From assembly GCF_904846645.1 (NCBI RefSeq), contig NZ_CAJHBO010000005.1, positions 1 through 64,000 of the forward strand: 64,000 bases of DNA, read 5' to 3'. The translations under genes and the position numbers were made by a program. Shown piece by piece: positions 34,405-43,480 of the stretch. How positions within the stretch are numbered: the first letter of the stretch is position 1; each line of letters opens with the position of its first letter. This DNA is from Psychrobacter sp. Pi2-1. GTDB taxonomy: Bacteria; Pseudomonadota; Gammaproteobacteria; Pseudomonadales; Moraxellaceae. The notes beneath the pieces were generated by a model. The model ran no database searches. It had not been told where the DNA came from and saw only the letters and a list, made by a program, of their open reading frames with translations.

Positions 34405-35898
34405 ATGAGCAGTTCAAAGGTGTTTTATAACGACAGTGTTAGTGACAGCGACGCTCAAAACGATAGTAGCTATACTCGTGCTCATCATGAGCTCGATGCG
34501 CATTTTGTCCCAGATGCGAGTGTACCGCTACACAGTCATCTATATGAGCAAATCGACCAACTCGAAGCCATCGATATGGATGAACTGGTTAAGCTACTAG
34601 CAGATTCAGATGACAGTGATGAAATCAACAAAACCCCTGTATCTTTGGCTGATTTTTTTGAAGGGTTGGCGCAACTTGCTACCATGGGTGTGGTTGAAAT
34701 TACAGAAATCGTAGAAGCCATTCACCGTGAAGTTATTCTGCGTCCGCTAGGCCGCTTCAATGACAAACATTTAAATAAATGGTCGCGCGGATTTACTGGA
34801 CGTATCTATGGCACGATACGTCATGTGATGCAAATGGTCGGTAATAATCTAGCGTCTGTACTACGCATATACAAAAACCTGATTCTCCAAAAGTCAGTGC
34901 AGCCACTACCGGATTCACTAAAAAAACTGGTCAATGTACTCAATGGTGTCATGGGTGATCATCTGGTCAACAACCAAAATGCGCTCGCCATTCCGATGAT
35001 GCTATACACTCAAGACGGCAAACCACAGAATGAAGTGCTATCAGGCCGTATCGTTATTTTATGCCATGGTCTATGTATGAGTCATTTAAGCTGGCAAGCA
35101 CAAGCAGGTAATGATTTAGGCGAGGCCATTCATGTCAGCCAGCCTGATACCACGGTGCTGTATTTGGATTACAATACAGGTCGCCGTATCTCACGTAGCG
35201 GTCGCAAGTTCTCTCAATTGCTACAAGCGCTGGTCGATGACAACCCAAATATCAATCAGATAGATCTGGTCGGACATAGTATGGGCGGTTTGGTCTCTCG
35301 CAGTGCACTGTTTTATGGCGAGCAAGACCGCCTAGATTGGATAAAACGCGTGGGCAATCTCATCACGCTAGGTTCGCCGCATCATGGGGCAGTGCTTGAG
35401 CGTATCGGTAATTATGTGCAAGACATCATTGCCAAGCTGCCGTTTGCAGGCTCACTGGCTAAGCTCGGGGATATGCGCAGTGCCGGTATTATCGATCTGC
35501 GTCATGGCAGTATTCGGGATGCAGATTGGAAAGCATTAGAAGGACGTAGCGTGTTGCCACAAGACTTTCGCCATCCTGCACGGTTGCCAAGTGGTATTAA
35601 AACTTACTTTGTCGCCAGTGCTTTGCTTGAGACGCATTATGATTCTAAGGTAACGGATCTGCTAGGAGACAGCTTGGTATCGGTGGCTTCAGCCTTAGGT
35701 GAAGATGACGCTGAGCATGCTTTGTTTGTGCCAGATGGTCATAAAGCAGTGTTTTATGGCGTCAATCATATGAACTTAATTCATAGTAGACGAGTACGCG
35801 AACAAGTGGTTGAGTGGCTACTTGATAATGGTCGAAGTGACTATGCTGGACGTCCGCGCATACATTCTTATCCTAGAAGTTTAGATGTAGCGGTGTAG
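34405..35898 (+). CDS. Alpha/beta hydrolase, lipase/PGAP1-like
   Basis: A 497-aa protein with a C-terminal alpha/beta-hydrolase fold. The oxyanion-side sequence is VILCHGLCMSHLSWQ (about residue 215), the nucleophile elbow is GHSMGG with Ser292, followed by ITLGSPHHGAVLERIGN, which is typical of PGAP1-like and triacylglycerol-lipase-type esterases. A terminal His in YGVNHMNLIHSRR would complete the triad. The N-terminal ~200 residues are helical and acidic, with no signal peptide seen, so it is likely cytoplasmic or membrane-associated. No clear ribosome binding site precedes the ATG. Substrate unknown. Confidence 0.85.
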   Translation: MSSSKVFYNDSVSDSDAQNDSSYTRAHHELDAHFVPDASVPLHSHLYEQIDQLEAIDMDELVKLLADSDDSDEINKTPVSLADFFEGLAQLATMGVVEITEIVEAIHREVILRPLGRFNDKHLNKWSRGFTGRIYGTIRHVMQMVGNNLASVLRIYKNLILQKSVQPLPDSLKKLVNVLNGVMGDHLVNNQNALAIPMMLYTQDGKPQNEVLSGRIVILCHGLCMSHLSWQAQAGNDLGEAIHVSQPDTTVLYLDYNTGRRISRSGRKFSQLLQALVDDNPNINQIDLVGHSMGGLVSRSALFYGEQDRLDWIKRVGNLITLGSPHHGAVLERIGNYVQDIIAKLPFAGSLAKLGDMRSAGIIDLRHGSIRDADWKALEGRSVLPQDFRHPARLPSGIKTYFVASALLETHYDSKVTDLLGDSLVSVASALGEDDAEHALFVPDGHKAVFYGVNHMNLIHSRRVREQVVEWLLDNGRSDYAGRPRIHSYPRSLDVAV

Positions 35899-35925
35899 CT
35901 GTGTAGCGATTTAATGATAAAAAAC

Positions 35926-35960
35926 AAAAACCCTCAAGTATGACGCTTGAGGGTTTTTTT
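35926..35960. terminator. Bidirectional terminator between hydrolase and hslO
   Basis: AAAAACCCTCAAG pairs perfectly with CTTGAGGGTTTTT across a 7-nt loop with A- and T-runs on both sides, between convergent genes. Confidence 0.93.
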
Positions 35961-35992
35961 TATAAACATTGACTTATAGTAAGTAAGAAAAC

Positions 35993-36973
35993 TTACTCAG
36001 CAAATATTGCTGCTACATCATCTTTATTGAATTTATAAACTTCACCGCAGAATCCACAATCCATCTCAAATGTACCACCTTGCTCTTCGACGATATCTAA
36101 CGCTTCCGCTTCGCCGATTTGCTCAATTGCCATCTCGCACTTCTCCCGTGAGCAAGTGCAGCCAAATGATAGAGGGGCAGGCTCAGGAGCAACGATGTTT
36201 TCTTCGTGATACAAGCGATAGAGTATTTCGTTAGCATCCAGTGTCGTTAGCTCTTCTGCTTTTACCGTGCGTGTCAATACAGACAAGCGCGTCCATAAAT
36301 CATCGTCGATACCTGCATCTTGGTTTTGCTCAACTTCAGACGTTTCTTCGGCAGTACGCGGTAGCATTTGTACCAAGATACCACCGGCTTGCAGGCCATC
36401 AGATGCTAAGTTAATCAACGTTGGAATCTGGGCTGATTGCTTTTGATAATGCGCTAAGCAATCCGCTAGATTGTCATGGCTACGCTCAACGATACCTTGG
36501 TATGGCTCACCGCCATCAGGCTGAATATTGATAAACAATACGCCTTGTCCCATCGCACCAAGTTCAGCAAACGCTTCTTTGGCATGGGTCATATTGTCCC
36601 ACGCTTGTACTTGCTCATCCGTCTCGCCTTTCCAACTAGCAAGTGCACGGATTACGCCGTCTTGATCGCATTCTGCCATCGCCCAGTTTAGTAAGCTGTC
36701 ACTGTCCGATGATTGCAACTGAATAGATAGGCGGCCGTTGATTTTGACCGTACTGATGAGCAAACTTGCTGCGGTCAGCATCTCACCCAATAAGCGTTTG
36801 ATGGCTTCAGGGTAGGGCTTTTGCGCAATGGTGCTCGCGTAGCTGCGTGATAGACGTACCACATCACCGCGCACGGGCGAGTCTTCAACAAAGAAACGTT
36901 GGCGAATGTCGTTGCTACTATGGTTGCCAGTAGTTTGGCTGTCCGTATTTGGGACTTGGATATCTTGAGTCAT
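35993..36973 (-). CDS. hslO: Redox-regulated chaperone Hsp33
   Basis: Cytoplasmic holdase activated by oxidative unfolding of its zinc centre. The 326-aa protein is about 30 residues longer than E. coli Hsp33, mostly as an N-terminal polar extension (MTQDIQVPNTDSQTTGN). The zinc cysteines are present: C272 and C274 (CTC) with C306 and C309 (CGFC); an additional C279 is nearby. The linker (DDDLWTRLSVLTRTVKAEEL) and GGILVQMLPRT block are family-typical. It is monocistronic, convergent with the hydrolase gene. Confidence 0.95.
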   Translation of the reverse strand: MTQDIQVPNTDSQTTGNHSSNDIRQRFFVEDSPVRGDVVRLSRSYASTIAQKPYPEAIKRLLGEMLTAASLLISTVKINGRLSIQLQSSDSDSLLNWAMAECDQDGVIRALASWKGETDEQVQAWDNMTHAKEAFAELGAMGQGVLFINIQPDGGEPYQGIVERSHDNLADCLAHYQKQSAQIPTLINLASDGLQAGGILVQMLPRTAEETSEVEQNQDAGIDDDLWTRLSVLTRTVKAEELTTLDANEILYRLYHEENIVAPEPAPLSFGCTCSREKCEMAIEQIGEAEALDIVEEQGGTFEMDCGFCGEVYKFNKDDVAAIFAE

Positions 36974-37349
36974 AAGTCATTTGTAGTATAGAGAAGTTGT
37001 TTGCTTTATGGGGATTACTGCCGATTTATCAATCTCACTTAGTAGACTGTTTTGACGATTATAAGCAGCAAAGGTTAAGAACGAGCTTAAAAAACCAAGC
37101 AGCTGTTTGTACAAAGTTCTGAGTAGATAGCTGCTATGAGCCAGCATTTTATAGCCAGAATATCAATATATTCATAAATATGTACTCTCTCAAAAAAAAT
37201 TCACCCTCTACTGCAAATTTGTTGTACAGTAACATTAAGTTGCATTGTGATAAATAACAGCAACAACCGTACGGATGCGGGGCAGTCTGGTCAATCAGAC
37301 CTATGTCGTCCAAGCACTCACTCAATCTTGCGATAAAAGGATGTATTTC
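36974..37349. other. Intergenic region between divergent hslO and gltI
   Basis: 376-bp gap. An in-frame extension of the gltI-like gene reaches 37275 but lacks a ribosome binding site and would bury the signal peptide. The promoters of both genes must lie here; no operator was recognised. Confidence 0.4.
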
Positions 37350-38324
37350 ATGACATACTCATTTTCCAAACCGTTGACTTTAGCTGCTGTTATAGCATTA
37401 GGCTTAGCGGGATGTAATAACAGCAGCCAGACCAGCACTGATGCGCCAGCAGATGATGCAGCGACGACAGAAACCACCACCAACGGTACGCTACAGAAAA
37501 TCAAAGACTCTGGCACTATTGTCGTCGGTCACCGTGATTCCTCTATTCCTTTCTCTTATATCGCTGATGATCCTAACCAACCGATTGGCTATGCTCACGA
37601 CTTGGAAATGAAAGTGGTTGAAGCCGTTAAGCAAAAGCTAAACATGCCAGACCTTAACGTTCGCTATAACCTAATCACTTCGCAGACTCGTATCCCATTA
37701 GTACAAAACGGCACGGTAGATTTTGAGTGTGGCTCAACCACCAATAATGAAGAACGTCAAAAGCAAGTTGCTTTCTCAAACGGTTTCTTTGAAATTGGCA
37801 CACGTCTATTGACCAAAAAAGATTCTGGTATTCAAGATTTTGAAGACCTAAAAGGTAAAACTCTGGTAACGACAGCAGGCACGACTTCAGAGCGTTATAT
37901 CCGTCAGTACAACGATGATAATAAAATGGATACCAATATCATCTCAGCAAAAGATCATGGCGAAGGCTTTCTAATGCTAGAAAATGGTCGCGCTGATGCC
38001 TTTATGATGGATGATGTACTGCTCGCTGGCGAAAAAGCCAAAGCAAAAAATCCTGATGAGTGGGTCATCGTCGGTACGCCGCAATCGTTTGAAATCTATG
38101 GCTGTATGATGCGTAAGGATGATCCTGAATTCAAAGCTGTGGTCGATGAAGCACTTGCCAATGTCTTTAGCTCAGGCGAAATCAATAGCATTTATGACAA
38201 GTGGTTCTTGAATCCAATCCCACCAAAGAACGTCAATCTAAACTTTGAGATGTCAGACAACTTAAAGGCCTTGATTGCCAATCCGCATGACAGCGCTCAG
38301 CCTAAAGAAGCAGCAGCGCAGTAA
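37350..38324 (+). CDS. gltI: Glutamate/aspartate ABC transporter binding lipoprotein (GltI-like)
   Basis: Periplasmic binding component of a glutamate/aspartate importer. ATG 37350 is chosen because AAAGG (37336-37340) is 9 nt upstream; it gives a 324-aa precursor with signal peptide and lipobox LAGC, so unlike E. coli GltI it is probably lipidated. Family blocks are TLQKIKDSGTIVVGHRDSSI, PIGYAHDLEMKVVEAVK, RIPLVQNGTVDFECGSTTNN, and GRADAFMMDDVLLAGEKAKA. It heads the gltIJKL-type operon; a hairpin separates it from gltJ. Confidence 0.93.
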   Translation: MTYSFSKPLTLAAVIALGLAGCNNSSQTSTDAPADDAATTETTTNGTLQKIKDSGTIVVGHRDSSIPFSYIADDPNQPIGYAHDLEMKVVEAVKQKLNMPDLNVRYNLITSQTRIPLVQNGTVDFECGSTTNNEERQKQVAFSNGFFEIGTRLLTKKDSGIQDFEDLKGKTLVTTAGTTSERYIRQYNDDNKMDTNIISAKDHGEGFLMLENGRADAFMMDDVLLAGEKAKAKNPDEWVIVGTPQSFEIYGCMMRKDDPEFKAVVDEALANVFSSGEINSIYDKWFLNPIPPKNVNLNFEMSDNLKALIANPHDSAQPKEAAAQ

Positions 38325-38349
38325 CGCTCATTGTCCCTCAACATAGCTT

Positions 38350-38392
38350 GCCTATACGTTCAGATAGCCAGTATTTTATTTGACGTATAGGC
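38350..38392 (+). promoter_or_regulatory. Intercistronic hairpin between gltI and gltJ
   Basis: GCCTATACGTTCA (38350-38362) pairs with TGACGTATAGGC (38381-38392) with a single bulged base; the loop is 18 nt. It lacks a T-run. It is placed between the binding-protein gene and the permease genes, where such hairpins usually raise the ratio of binding protein to permease by stabilising the upstream mRNA. Confidence 0.6.
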
Positions 38393-38420
38393 TTATCAAT
38401 CGTTGCTCGGAGAGACAACC

Positions 38421-39167
38421 ATGAATTATAGCTGGAACTGGGGTGTGCTCTTTGAGCAGACTGGTATTGGCAACGAGCTCTATATCCATTGGATGATCAC
38501 AGGTCTTGGCTGGCTGCTATTGATTGGCAGTATCGCATGGGCCATCGCGATGGTCGTCGGTACTATCTTCGGTATCATGCGTACCTTGCCCAACAAGACC
38601 GCTCGTGCAATCGGTACGGCTTATGTGACATTTTTTCGTAATATTCCACTGCTTGTTCAACTGTTCTTTTGGTTTTATATCGCCCCTGGCTGGCTCACGC
38701 CGACGATACAAGAATGGTGGTATAAGGACTTGTCTCCGAATACCTCAGCCATGTTATCAGCCAGTATCGGTTTGGGCTTATTTACCGCTGCTCGTATCGT
38801 TGAACAGGTACGGACGGGTATTGAGTCATTACCAGATGGACAGATTAACGCAGCCTACGCGTTAGGGTTTAGTATTCCACAAGTCTATAAAGAAGTACTG
38901 CTACCGCAGGCATTTCGTATTATCTTGCCACCGCTCAGCTCTGAGCTAACGAACTGTTTCAAAAACGCTTCTGTGGCCTCGCTTGTGGGGGTAATGGAGC
39001 TGATTAGCCAAACCAAAACCATCAGCGAATATACTCAAAATAGTATCGAGATATATACTTACGCGACGATTATTTACTTGGTTTTCAACTTATCCTTAAT
39101 CGCTATTATGGGATTGATTGAACGTAAATTGCGTGTGCCTGGGCTTATTGCGGGAGGTCAGAAATGA
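38421..39167 (+). CDS. gltJ: Glutamate/aspartate ABC transporter permease GltJ
   Basis: Inner-membrane permease of the GltIJKL importer, 248 aa from ATG 38421 (GGAGAG 6 nt upstream; a TTG frame 18 nt earlier is not credible). Conserved segments are FRNIPLLVQLFFWFY and the EAA loop NAAYALGFSIPQVYKEVLLPQ. YNYSWNWGVLF-like text NYSWNWGVLFEQTG at the start is typical of GltJ. The stop overlaps the gltK start by 4 bp (ATGA), which indicates translational coupling. Confidence 0.95.
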   Translation: MNYSWNWGVLFEQTGIGNELYIHWMITGLGWLLLIGSIAWAIAMVVGTIFGIMRTLPNKTARAIGTAYVTFFRNIPLLVQLFFWFYIAPGWLTPTIQEWWYKDLSPNTSAMLSASIGLGLFTAARIVEQVRTGIESLPDGQINAAYALGFSIPQVYKEVLLPQAFRIILPPLSSELTNCFKNASVASLVGVMELISQTKTISEYTQNSIEIYTYATIIYLVFNLSLIAIMGLIERKLRVPGLIAGGQK

Positions 39168-39832
39168 ATATGACCGAATTGGCAACAGCCTATCCTGGTT
39201 TGATGGGTGGCATGCTTACCACCTTAAAAGTGCTGTTTTTGGCTATTTTAGGCGGTATCAGCTTAGGAACTGTATTGGCATTGATGCGCTTGTCAGGTAT
39301 CAAAGCGCTTGAAATTCCAGCAAAGCTATACGTCAATTACTTCCGCTCTGTGCCACTGCTATTGGTATTACTGTGGTTCTACTTTGCTGTACCGATGATT
39401 TATCTTTGGGTAGCGGGTAAGTACCTGCAACTCGATGCTGCGTTTGCCTCTTGTGTGGTCGCATTTATGATGTTTGAGGCGGCTTACTTCTCAGAAGTGG
39501 TACGTGCTGGTATTCAATCGATTGGTAGCGGGCAGGTCAATGCGGCAAAAGCGCTCGGTATGACTTATGGGCAGACCATGCGTCTAGTCATCTTGCCACA
39601 AGCCTTTCGTAAGATGCTGCCATTGATTTTGCAGCAATGTATTATTTTATTCCAAGATACGACACTGGTATTTGCCATTGGCTTGACCGACTTTTTCCGC
39701 GCAGCCTATGTACGCGGTGAGCTAATGGGATTACTCACGCCTTATATCCTAGGTGCTGGTGCTGTCTATTTTGTGATTAGCTTAAGTGCTTCTATTGGTG
39801 TGCAACAATTACAAAAGCGTTTGCGGTTTTAA
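39164..39832 (+). CDS. gltK: Glutamate/aspartate ABC transporter permease GltK
   Basis: Second permease of the importer, 222 aa, with GGMLTTLKVLFLAILGG, YFRSVPLLLVLLWFYFAVP and the EAA loop NAAKALGMTYGQTMRLVILPQ. The ATG overlaps the gltJ stop by 4 bp. The AGGAGG-like AGGTCAG within the gltJ end may act as ribosome binding site. It is followed after 112 bp by the ATPase gene. Confidence 0.95.
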   Translation: MNMTELATAYPGLMGGMLTTLKVLFLAILGGISLGTVLALMRLSGIKALEIPAKLYVNYFRSVPLLLVLLWFYFAVPMIYLWVAGKYLQLDAAFASCVVAFMMFEAAYFSEVVRAGIQSIGSGQVNAAKALGMTYGQTMRLVILPQAFRKMLPLILQQCIILFQDTTLVFAIGLTDFFRAAYVRGELMGLLTPYILGAGAVYFVISLSASIGVQQLQKRLRF

Positions 39833-39944
39833 TATAGTTATTTTGATACGGCTTTCGCTTGTGAGCGTTGAGAGTTTGATTTAAATGTTTGATTTACCTT
39901 TTTTAAATAATGATTATCGAAAATAATGTGGTTAGGAGCCAGTG

Positions 39945-40748
39945 ATGAGCAATGCTGATACGTACTTAAATGCCTTTGGCGGGCTGGTTACCAATAGTGG
40001 TCATGCTAGTGATGAGATGGTCATCGAGATATCTAATGTCAGCAAATGGTATGGAGATTTTCAAGTATTGACTGACTGCACCGCGCATGTACATAAAGGT
40101 GACGTCGTCGTCGTTTGTGGTCCATCGGGCAGTGGTAAGTCGACATTGATTAAGACAGTGAATGGACTTGAGCCTTTTCAAAAAGGTGACATCATGGTTA
40201 ATGGTATCTCTGTCGGTGACCCAAAGACTAATCTACCTAAGTTACGTAGCCGTGTTGGTATGGTATTTCAGCATTTTGAGTTGTTTCCACATTTGACTAT
40301 TATTGATAATTTGACTGTGGCACAAATCAAAGTCTTGGGTCGTAAAGAGTCTGAGGCCAAACAAAAAGCGATGGCCTATCTAGATCGTGTTGGTCTGACA
40401 GTACAAGCGGCGAAATACCCAGCGGAGCTCTCTGGTGGTCAGCAGCAGCGTGTTGCGATTGCACGAGCGTTGGCCATGGATCCCGTCGCAATGCTATTCG
40501 ATGAACCAACCTCCGCGCTTGATCCTGAGATGATTCAAGAGGTGCTAGATGTGATGGTCGAGCTGACTCGTGATGGTATGACTATGATGTGCGTGACACA
40601 TGAGATGGGCTTTGCCAGTCAGGTAGCCAATCGTATTATCTTTATGGATGAAGGACATATCGTAGAAAACTGTAGTAAAGATGAGTTTTTTGAAGGCGCG
40701 AAAAGTGACCGTGCACAGATGTTCTTGTCGAAGATTTTAAATCATTAA
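39945..40748 (+). CDS. gltL: Glutamate/aspartate ABC transporter ATPase GltL
   Basis: ATPase of the importer. ATG 39945 (AGGAG 6 nt upstream) gives 267 aa; the GTG one codon earlier is unlikely. Walker A is GPSGSGKST, the Q-loop VFQHFELFPHLT, the signature [19 protein letters not shown], Walker [15 protein letters not shown] and the switch His CVTHEMGFA, all as in GltL/GlnQ. The N-terminus carries an extra ~25 residues (SNADTYLNAFGGLVTN...) before the domain begins. It is the last gene of the operon; a very strong terminator follows. Confidence 0.95.
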   Translation: MSNADTYLNAFGGLVTNSGHASDEMVIEISNVSKWYGDFQVLTDCTAHVHKGDVVVVCGPSGSGKSTLIKTVNGLEPFQKGDIMVNGISVGDPKTNLPKLRSRVGMVFQHFELFPHLTIIDNLTVAQIKVLGRKESEAKQKAMAYLDRVGLTVQAAKYPAELSGGQQQRVAIARALAMDPVAMLFDEPTSALDPEMIQEVLDVMVELTRDGMTMMCVTHEMGFASQVANRIIFMDEGHIVENCSKDEFFEGAKSDRAQMFLSKILNH

Positions 40749-40840
40749 AGACACTTTGATTTACGATTGTTTATAGCCGTGTTTCTAAGACAAAGACATG
40801 TTCTAAAGCTTATTTTTCTTTCTACTGCTAATGATTATAT

Positions 40841-40889
40841 AAAGCGCCCTATTAAAGGCAGTTAAACGCTATCTTTAATAGGGCGCTTT
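40841..40889 (+). terminator. Terminator of the gltIJKL operon
   Basis: A perfect 17-bp stem: AAAGCGCCCTATTAAAG (40841-40857) with CTTTAATAGGGCGCTTT (40873-40889) across a 15-nt loop. The remaining gap to 41145 holds no recognised gene. Confidence 0.9.
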
Positions 40890-41145
40890 GTATTTAGCCT
40901 TTTTTGTATAGCTATTTGAAAAACGATTTAGAGCCTATGATGTTTACACACAAGGAGTTTAAATAAGATAGCTTTGAGACTATAAAGCCGCTGAAATAGA
41001 GTAGGAATAGTCGCAGGATTAGAGAAATCGCAAACGGCAAAGGCAGATGAAATGGTTCATCTTATTAATCAAACAAGTTTGGAAAGGTAGTAGTCATAAT
41101 ATAGATGAGTTTAATTTAACGCTATCAACTGAATTAGGATTGAAT

Positions 41146-41754
41146 ATGACGCTAAAACGAACCGTCGGCATACTACTGTTCAATGAAGTAGAAGTATTGG
41201 ATTTTGCAGGACCTTTTGAGGTGTTTTCGTTAGCTGAAAATGCTGCCAGTTCTAGTGATGATAAGCACTTTAAGGTGATCACTATTGCCGAGAACCAAGC
41301 AACGATATCCGCTAGGAATGGTCTGCAAGTCATTCCTGACTATAGTTTTGCCAATCATCCAGACATTGATGTCTTAATCATCCCTGGTGGTTACGGTGCC
41401 GAAAAAACAGAAATATATAATAAGGTGGTAATTGACTGGATTATCACTCAAGCAAGTTTGGCAGAGCTGACGCTTTCAGTGTGTACAGGAGCGTTGCTGT
41501 TGGCTAAGGCAGGTTTGCTAGCTGGTAAGTCAGCAACCACGCACTGGATGGACTTGGATAATTTAGCATCCTATCCTGATATCAATGTGATCTCGCATAC
41601 GCGTTTTGTAGATGCCAGTGATGATACTGGTAATATCATCACATCAGCGGGGATAAGTGCAGGCATCCATGCAAGTTTATACTGTATAGAAAAATTAATA
41701 GATAGTGAAACCATGCGTGCAACAGCGCATCGCATGGAGTTCGAAATTGACTAA
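41146..41754 (+). CDS. DJ-1/PfpI family protein
   Basis: A 202-aa class-I glutamine-amidotransferase-like protein. The ATG at 41146 has AGGA 6 nt upstream and gives MTLKRTVGILLFNEVEVLDFAGPFEVF-type start (VGILLFNEVEVLDFAGPFEV), the usual opening of this subgroup; an upstream in-frame ATG at 41047 is less likely. The nucleophile-elbow cysteine is C113 in SVCTGALLLAKAG, followed by GKSATTHW and ITSAGISAGIH. This set matches the AraC-regulator N-domain/isonitrile hydratase-like branch but without a DNA-binding domain. Enzymatic role unknown. It lies just upstream of the rubredoxin reductase gene. Confidence 0.88.
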   Translation: MTLKRTVGILLFNEVEVLDFAGPFEVFSLAENAASSSDDKHFKVITIAENQATISARNGLQVIPDYSFANHPDIDVLIIPGGYGAEKTEIYNKVVIDWIITQASLAELTLSVCTGALLLAKAGLLAGKSATTHWMDLDNLASYPDINVISHTRFVDASDDTGNIITSAGISAGIHASLYCIEKLIDSETMRATAHRMEFEID

Positions 41755-41853
41755 GTGAATTGCTAGATAGGTGAGTGAATGGCTGTTTACTGATACAATA
41801 GCGGTCAATATTTTTGATAATTAAAATAATTCATAAACCATACTGGAGTTTGT

Positions 41854-43110
41854 ATGAGCGTAGAAAACCTATCTGTAGCATCGAGCACAGCAGCAAAAAA
41901 AGGTGTCGTTATTATTGGTGCAGGGCTGGCAGGCTGGCATGTCATTGATGCCATTCGTGCCAAAGACACAGAGATTCCAATCACATTAATCACGGCTGAT
42001 AGTGGCGACCGTTATCACAAGCCGATGTTGACAATGGCAATCAGCCAAAACAAACGAGCATCAGACTTAGTACGGGCATCTGGTAGCGAAGCGGCGAACA
42101 CAGCAGAAGTGACGCTGCTAGCCAATACGCAAGTGACAGATATTGATCCAGTGAGCCAAACTGTACAGGTGTGCTCTACTGCACAGTCAGATGATGCGCT
42201 GACTACTATTGGCTATGAGAAAATGGTACTAGCGATGGGCGCGCATCCTATCTTCCCTAAAAGTCTGCCACAAGATTTGGTCTGGCATGTCAATCATATC
42301 GAGCGTTTTAGTCAGCTACAAGAGAAGCTAGCAACAGGTAGCCAGCACGTTGCGATCGTTGGTGCTGGTATGGTGGGTACAGAAATCGCAGAAGACCTAC
42401 TTAAAGCTGGTCATAAAGTAACGCTTATTGATTTAAATGATGCACCGCTTTCGCAGATGCTACCAGCCAAAGCGACCGCACGTATCGCCAAAGCGATCGA
42501 GTCGCAAGGTATTCAATTCTTAGGTGGTTATCAAGTATCAGCTGTCACTCGTGTTAATGACGATGACAATAATAATGACAGCGAAGATGCCGAGAAGCTA
42601 CAAGTGGACTATGCACCGTTATCATCGGATACAGACAATGCTGATACTCAGCCGCTCGAACCACTGATTGTAGATCATGTGATTGCCAGTACAGGTCTGA
42701 CAGTCGATGAGCAATTACCTGCGGCGGCTGGTGTGGAATTCGATCGCCGTACGGGTATCGTGGTAGATGCAGCGACATTGCGTACCAATGCAGCGAATAT
42801 CTATGCCATCGGTGACTGTATGTCTATCAATGGGGTCGCTTGTCGTTATGTTGCACCATTACGCGCGCAGGCTGCGACTATCGCTGATGATATCTTAGGT
42901 CACGAGCATAGTGGCTATGATCATAAGCCGCCGATGATTCGCCTAAAAAATAAAGCCATCTCTGTGATGGTGACGGGTGTACCGCAAGCAGCAGGTAATT
43001 GGCAAGTGAAGACTGAGAGTGATGATGAGCTAATCATGGATTTGCTCGATGACAATGAAGCTGTTAGCGCAACAGTAACGATTAAAGCGCCTGCAGTTTC
43101 TAAAGCATAA
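41854..43110 (+). CDS. Rubredoxin reductase-like FAD-dependent oxidoreductase (RubB/AlkT type)
   Basis: A 418-aa NAD(P)H-dependent flavoprotein. It has two dinucleotide-binding motifs, GAGLAG (22-27, FAD) and GAGMVG (170-175, NADH). YHKPMLTMAIS matches the conserved Y.KP.L segment of rubredoxin reductases such as Acinetobacter RubB, and IYAIGDCMSING is the C-terminal FAD-binding GD motif. Electrons would normally go to rubredoxin for alkane hydroxylase or peroxide reduction; no rubredoxin gene is adjacent. An acidic insert (NDDDNNNDSEDAEK) interrupts the NADH domain. CTGGAG precedes the ATG; a terminator follows. Confidence 0.88.
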   Translation: MSVENLSVASSTAAKKGVVIIGAGLAGWHVIDAIRAKDTEIPITLITADSGDRYHKPMLTMAISQNKRASDLVRASGSEAANTAEVTLLANTQVTDIDPVSQTVQVCSTAQSDDALTTIGYEKMVLAMGAHPIFPKSLPQDLVWHVNHIERFSQLQEKLATGSQHVAIVGAGMVGTEIAEDLLKAGHKVTLIDLNDAPLSQMLPAKATARIAKAIESQGIQFLGGYQVSAVTRVNDDDNNNDSEDAEKLQVDYAPLSSDTDNADTQPLEPLIVDHVIASTGLTVDEQLPAAAGVEFDRRTGIVVDAATLRTNAANIYAIGDCMSINGVACRYVAPLRAQAATIADDILGHEHSGYDHKPPMIRLKNKAISVMVTGVPQAAGNWQVKTESDDELIMDLLDDNEAVSATVTIKAPAVSKA

Positions 43111-43220
43111 CGATTGCAATACCGTCTTTTGAAAAACTAATAAAGCACATCATTTATAAGTGATATCCTTTATTAGATTCCTTGTCAGAAGATTCAGTTA
43201 AAAGACAATATTGATGATTG

Positions 43221-43256
43221 AGCCAGCCCATTGCTTATGATGTGGCTGGCTTTTTT
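43221..43256 (+). terminator. Terminator of the rubredoxin reductase gene
   Basis: AGCCAGCC (43221-43228) pairs with GGCTGGCT (43244-43251), followed by a T-run. The rest of the 370-bp gap before the acyl-CoA synthetase gene contains no recognised gene. Confidence 0.85.
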
Positions 43257-43480
43257 ATGTCAAATATTTGCCATGATTCTATGTTACCTTTTACTAAATA
43301 GAAAGGTAAACTGCCTAATTAAATGATACATACTGTATTGATATTGTTGACAGGCTTTCATTGATGGCGTTATAGTAGCTGAATGCTATGTAAGACCTGC
43401 CCAAGGAAGAAGGTTTGCACGCAGGCTATTAATAAGTGCTATTTATAAATGATATAAAAAGTAAAACGAAAGGACTCGTT

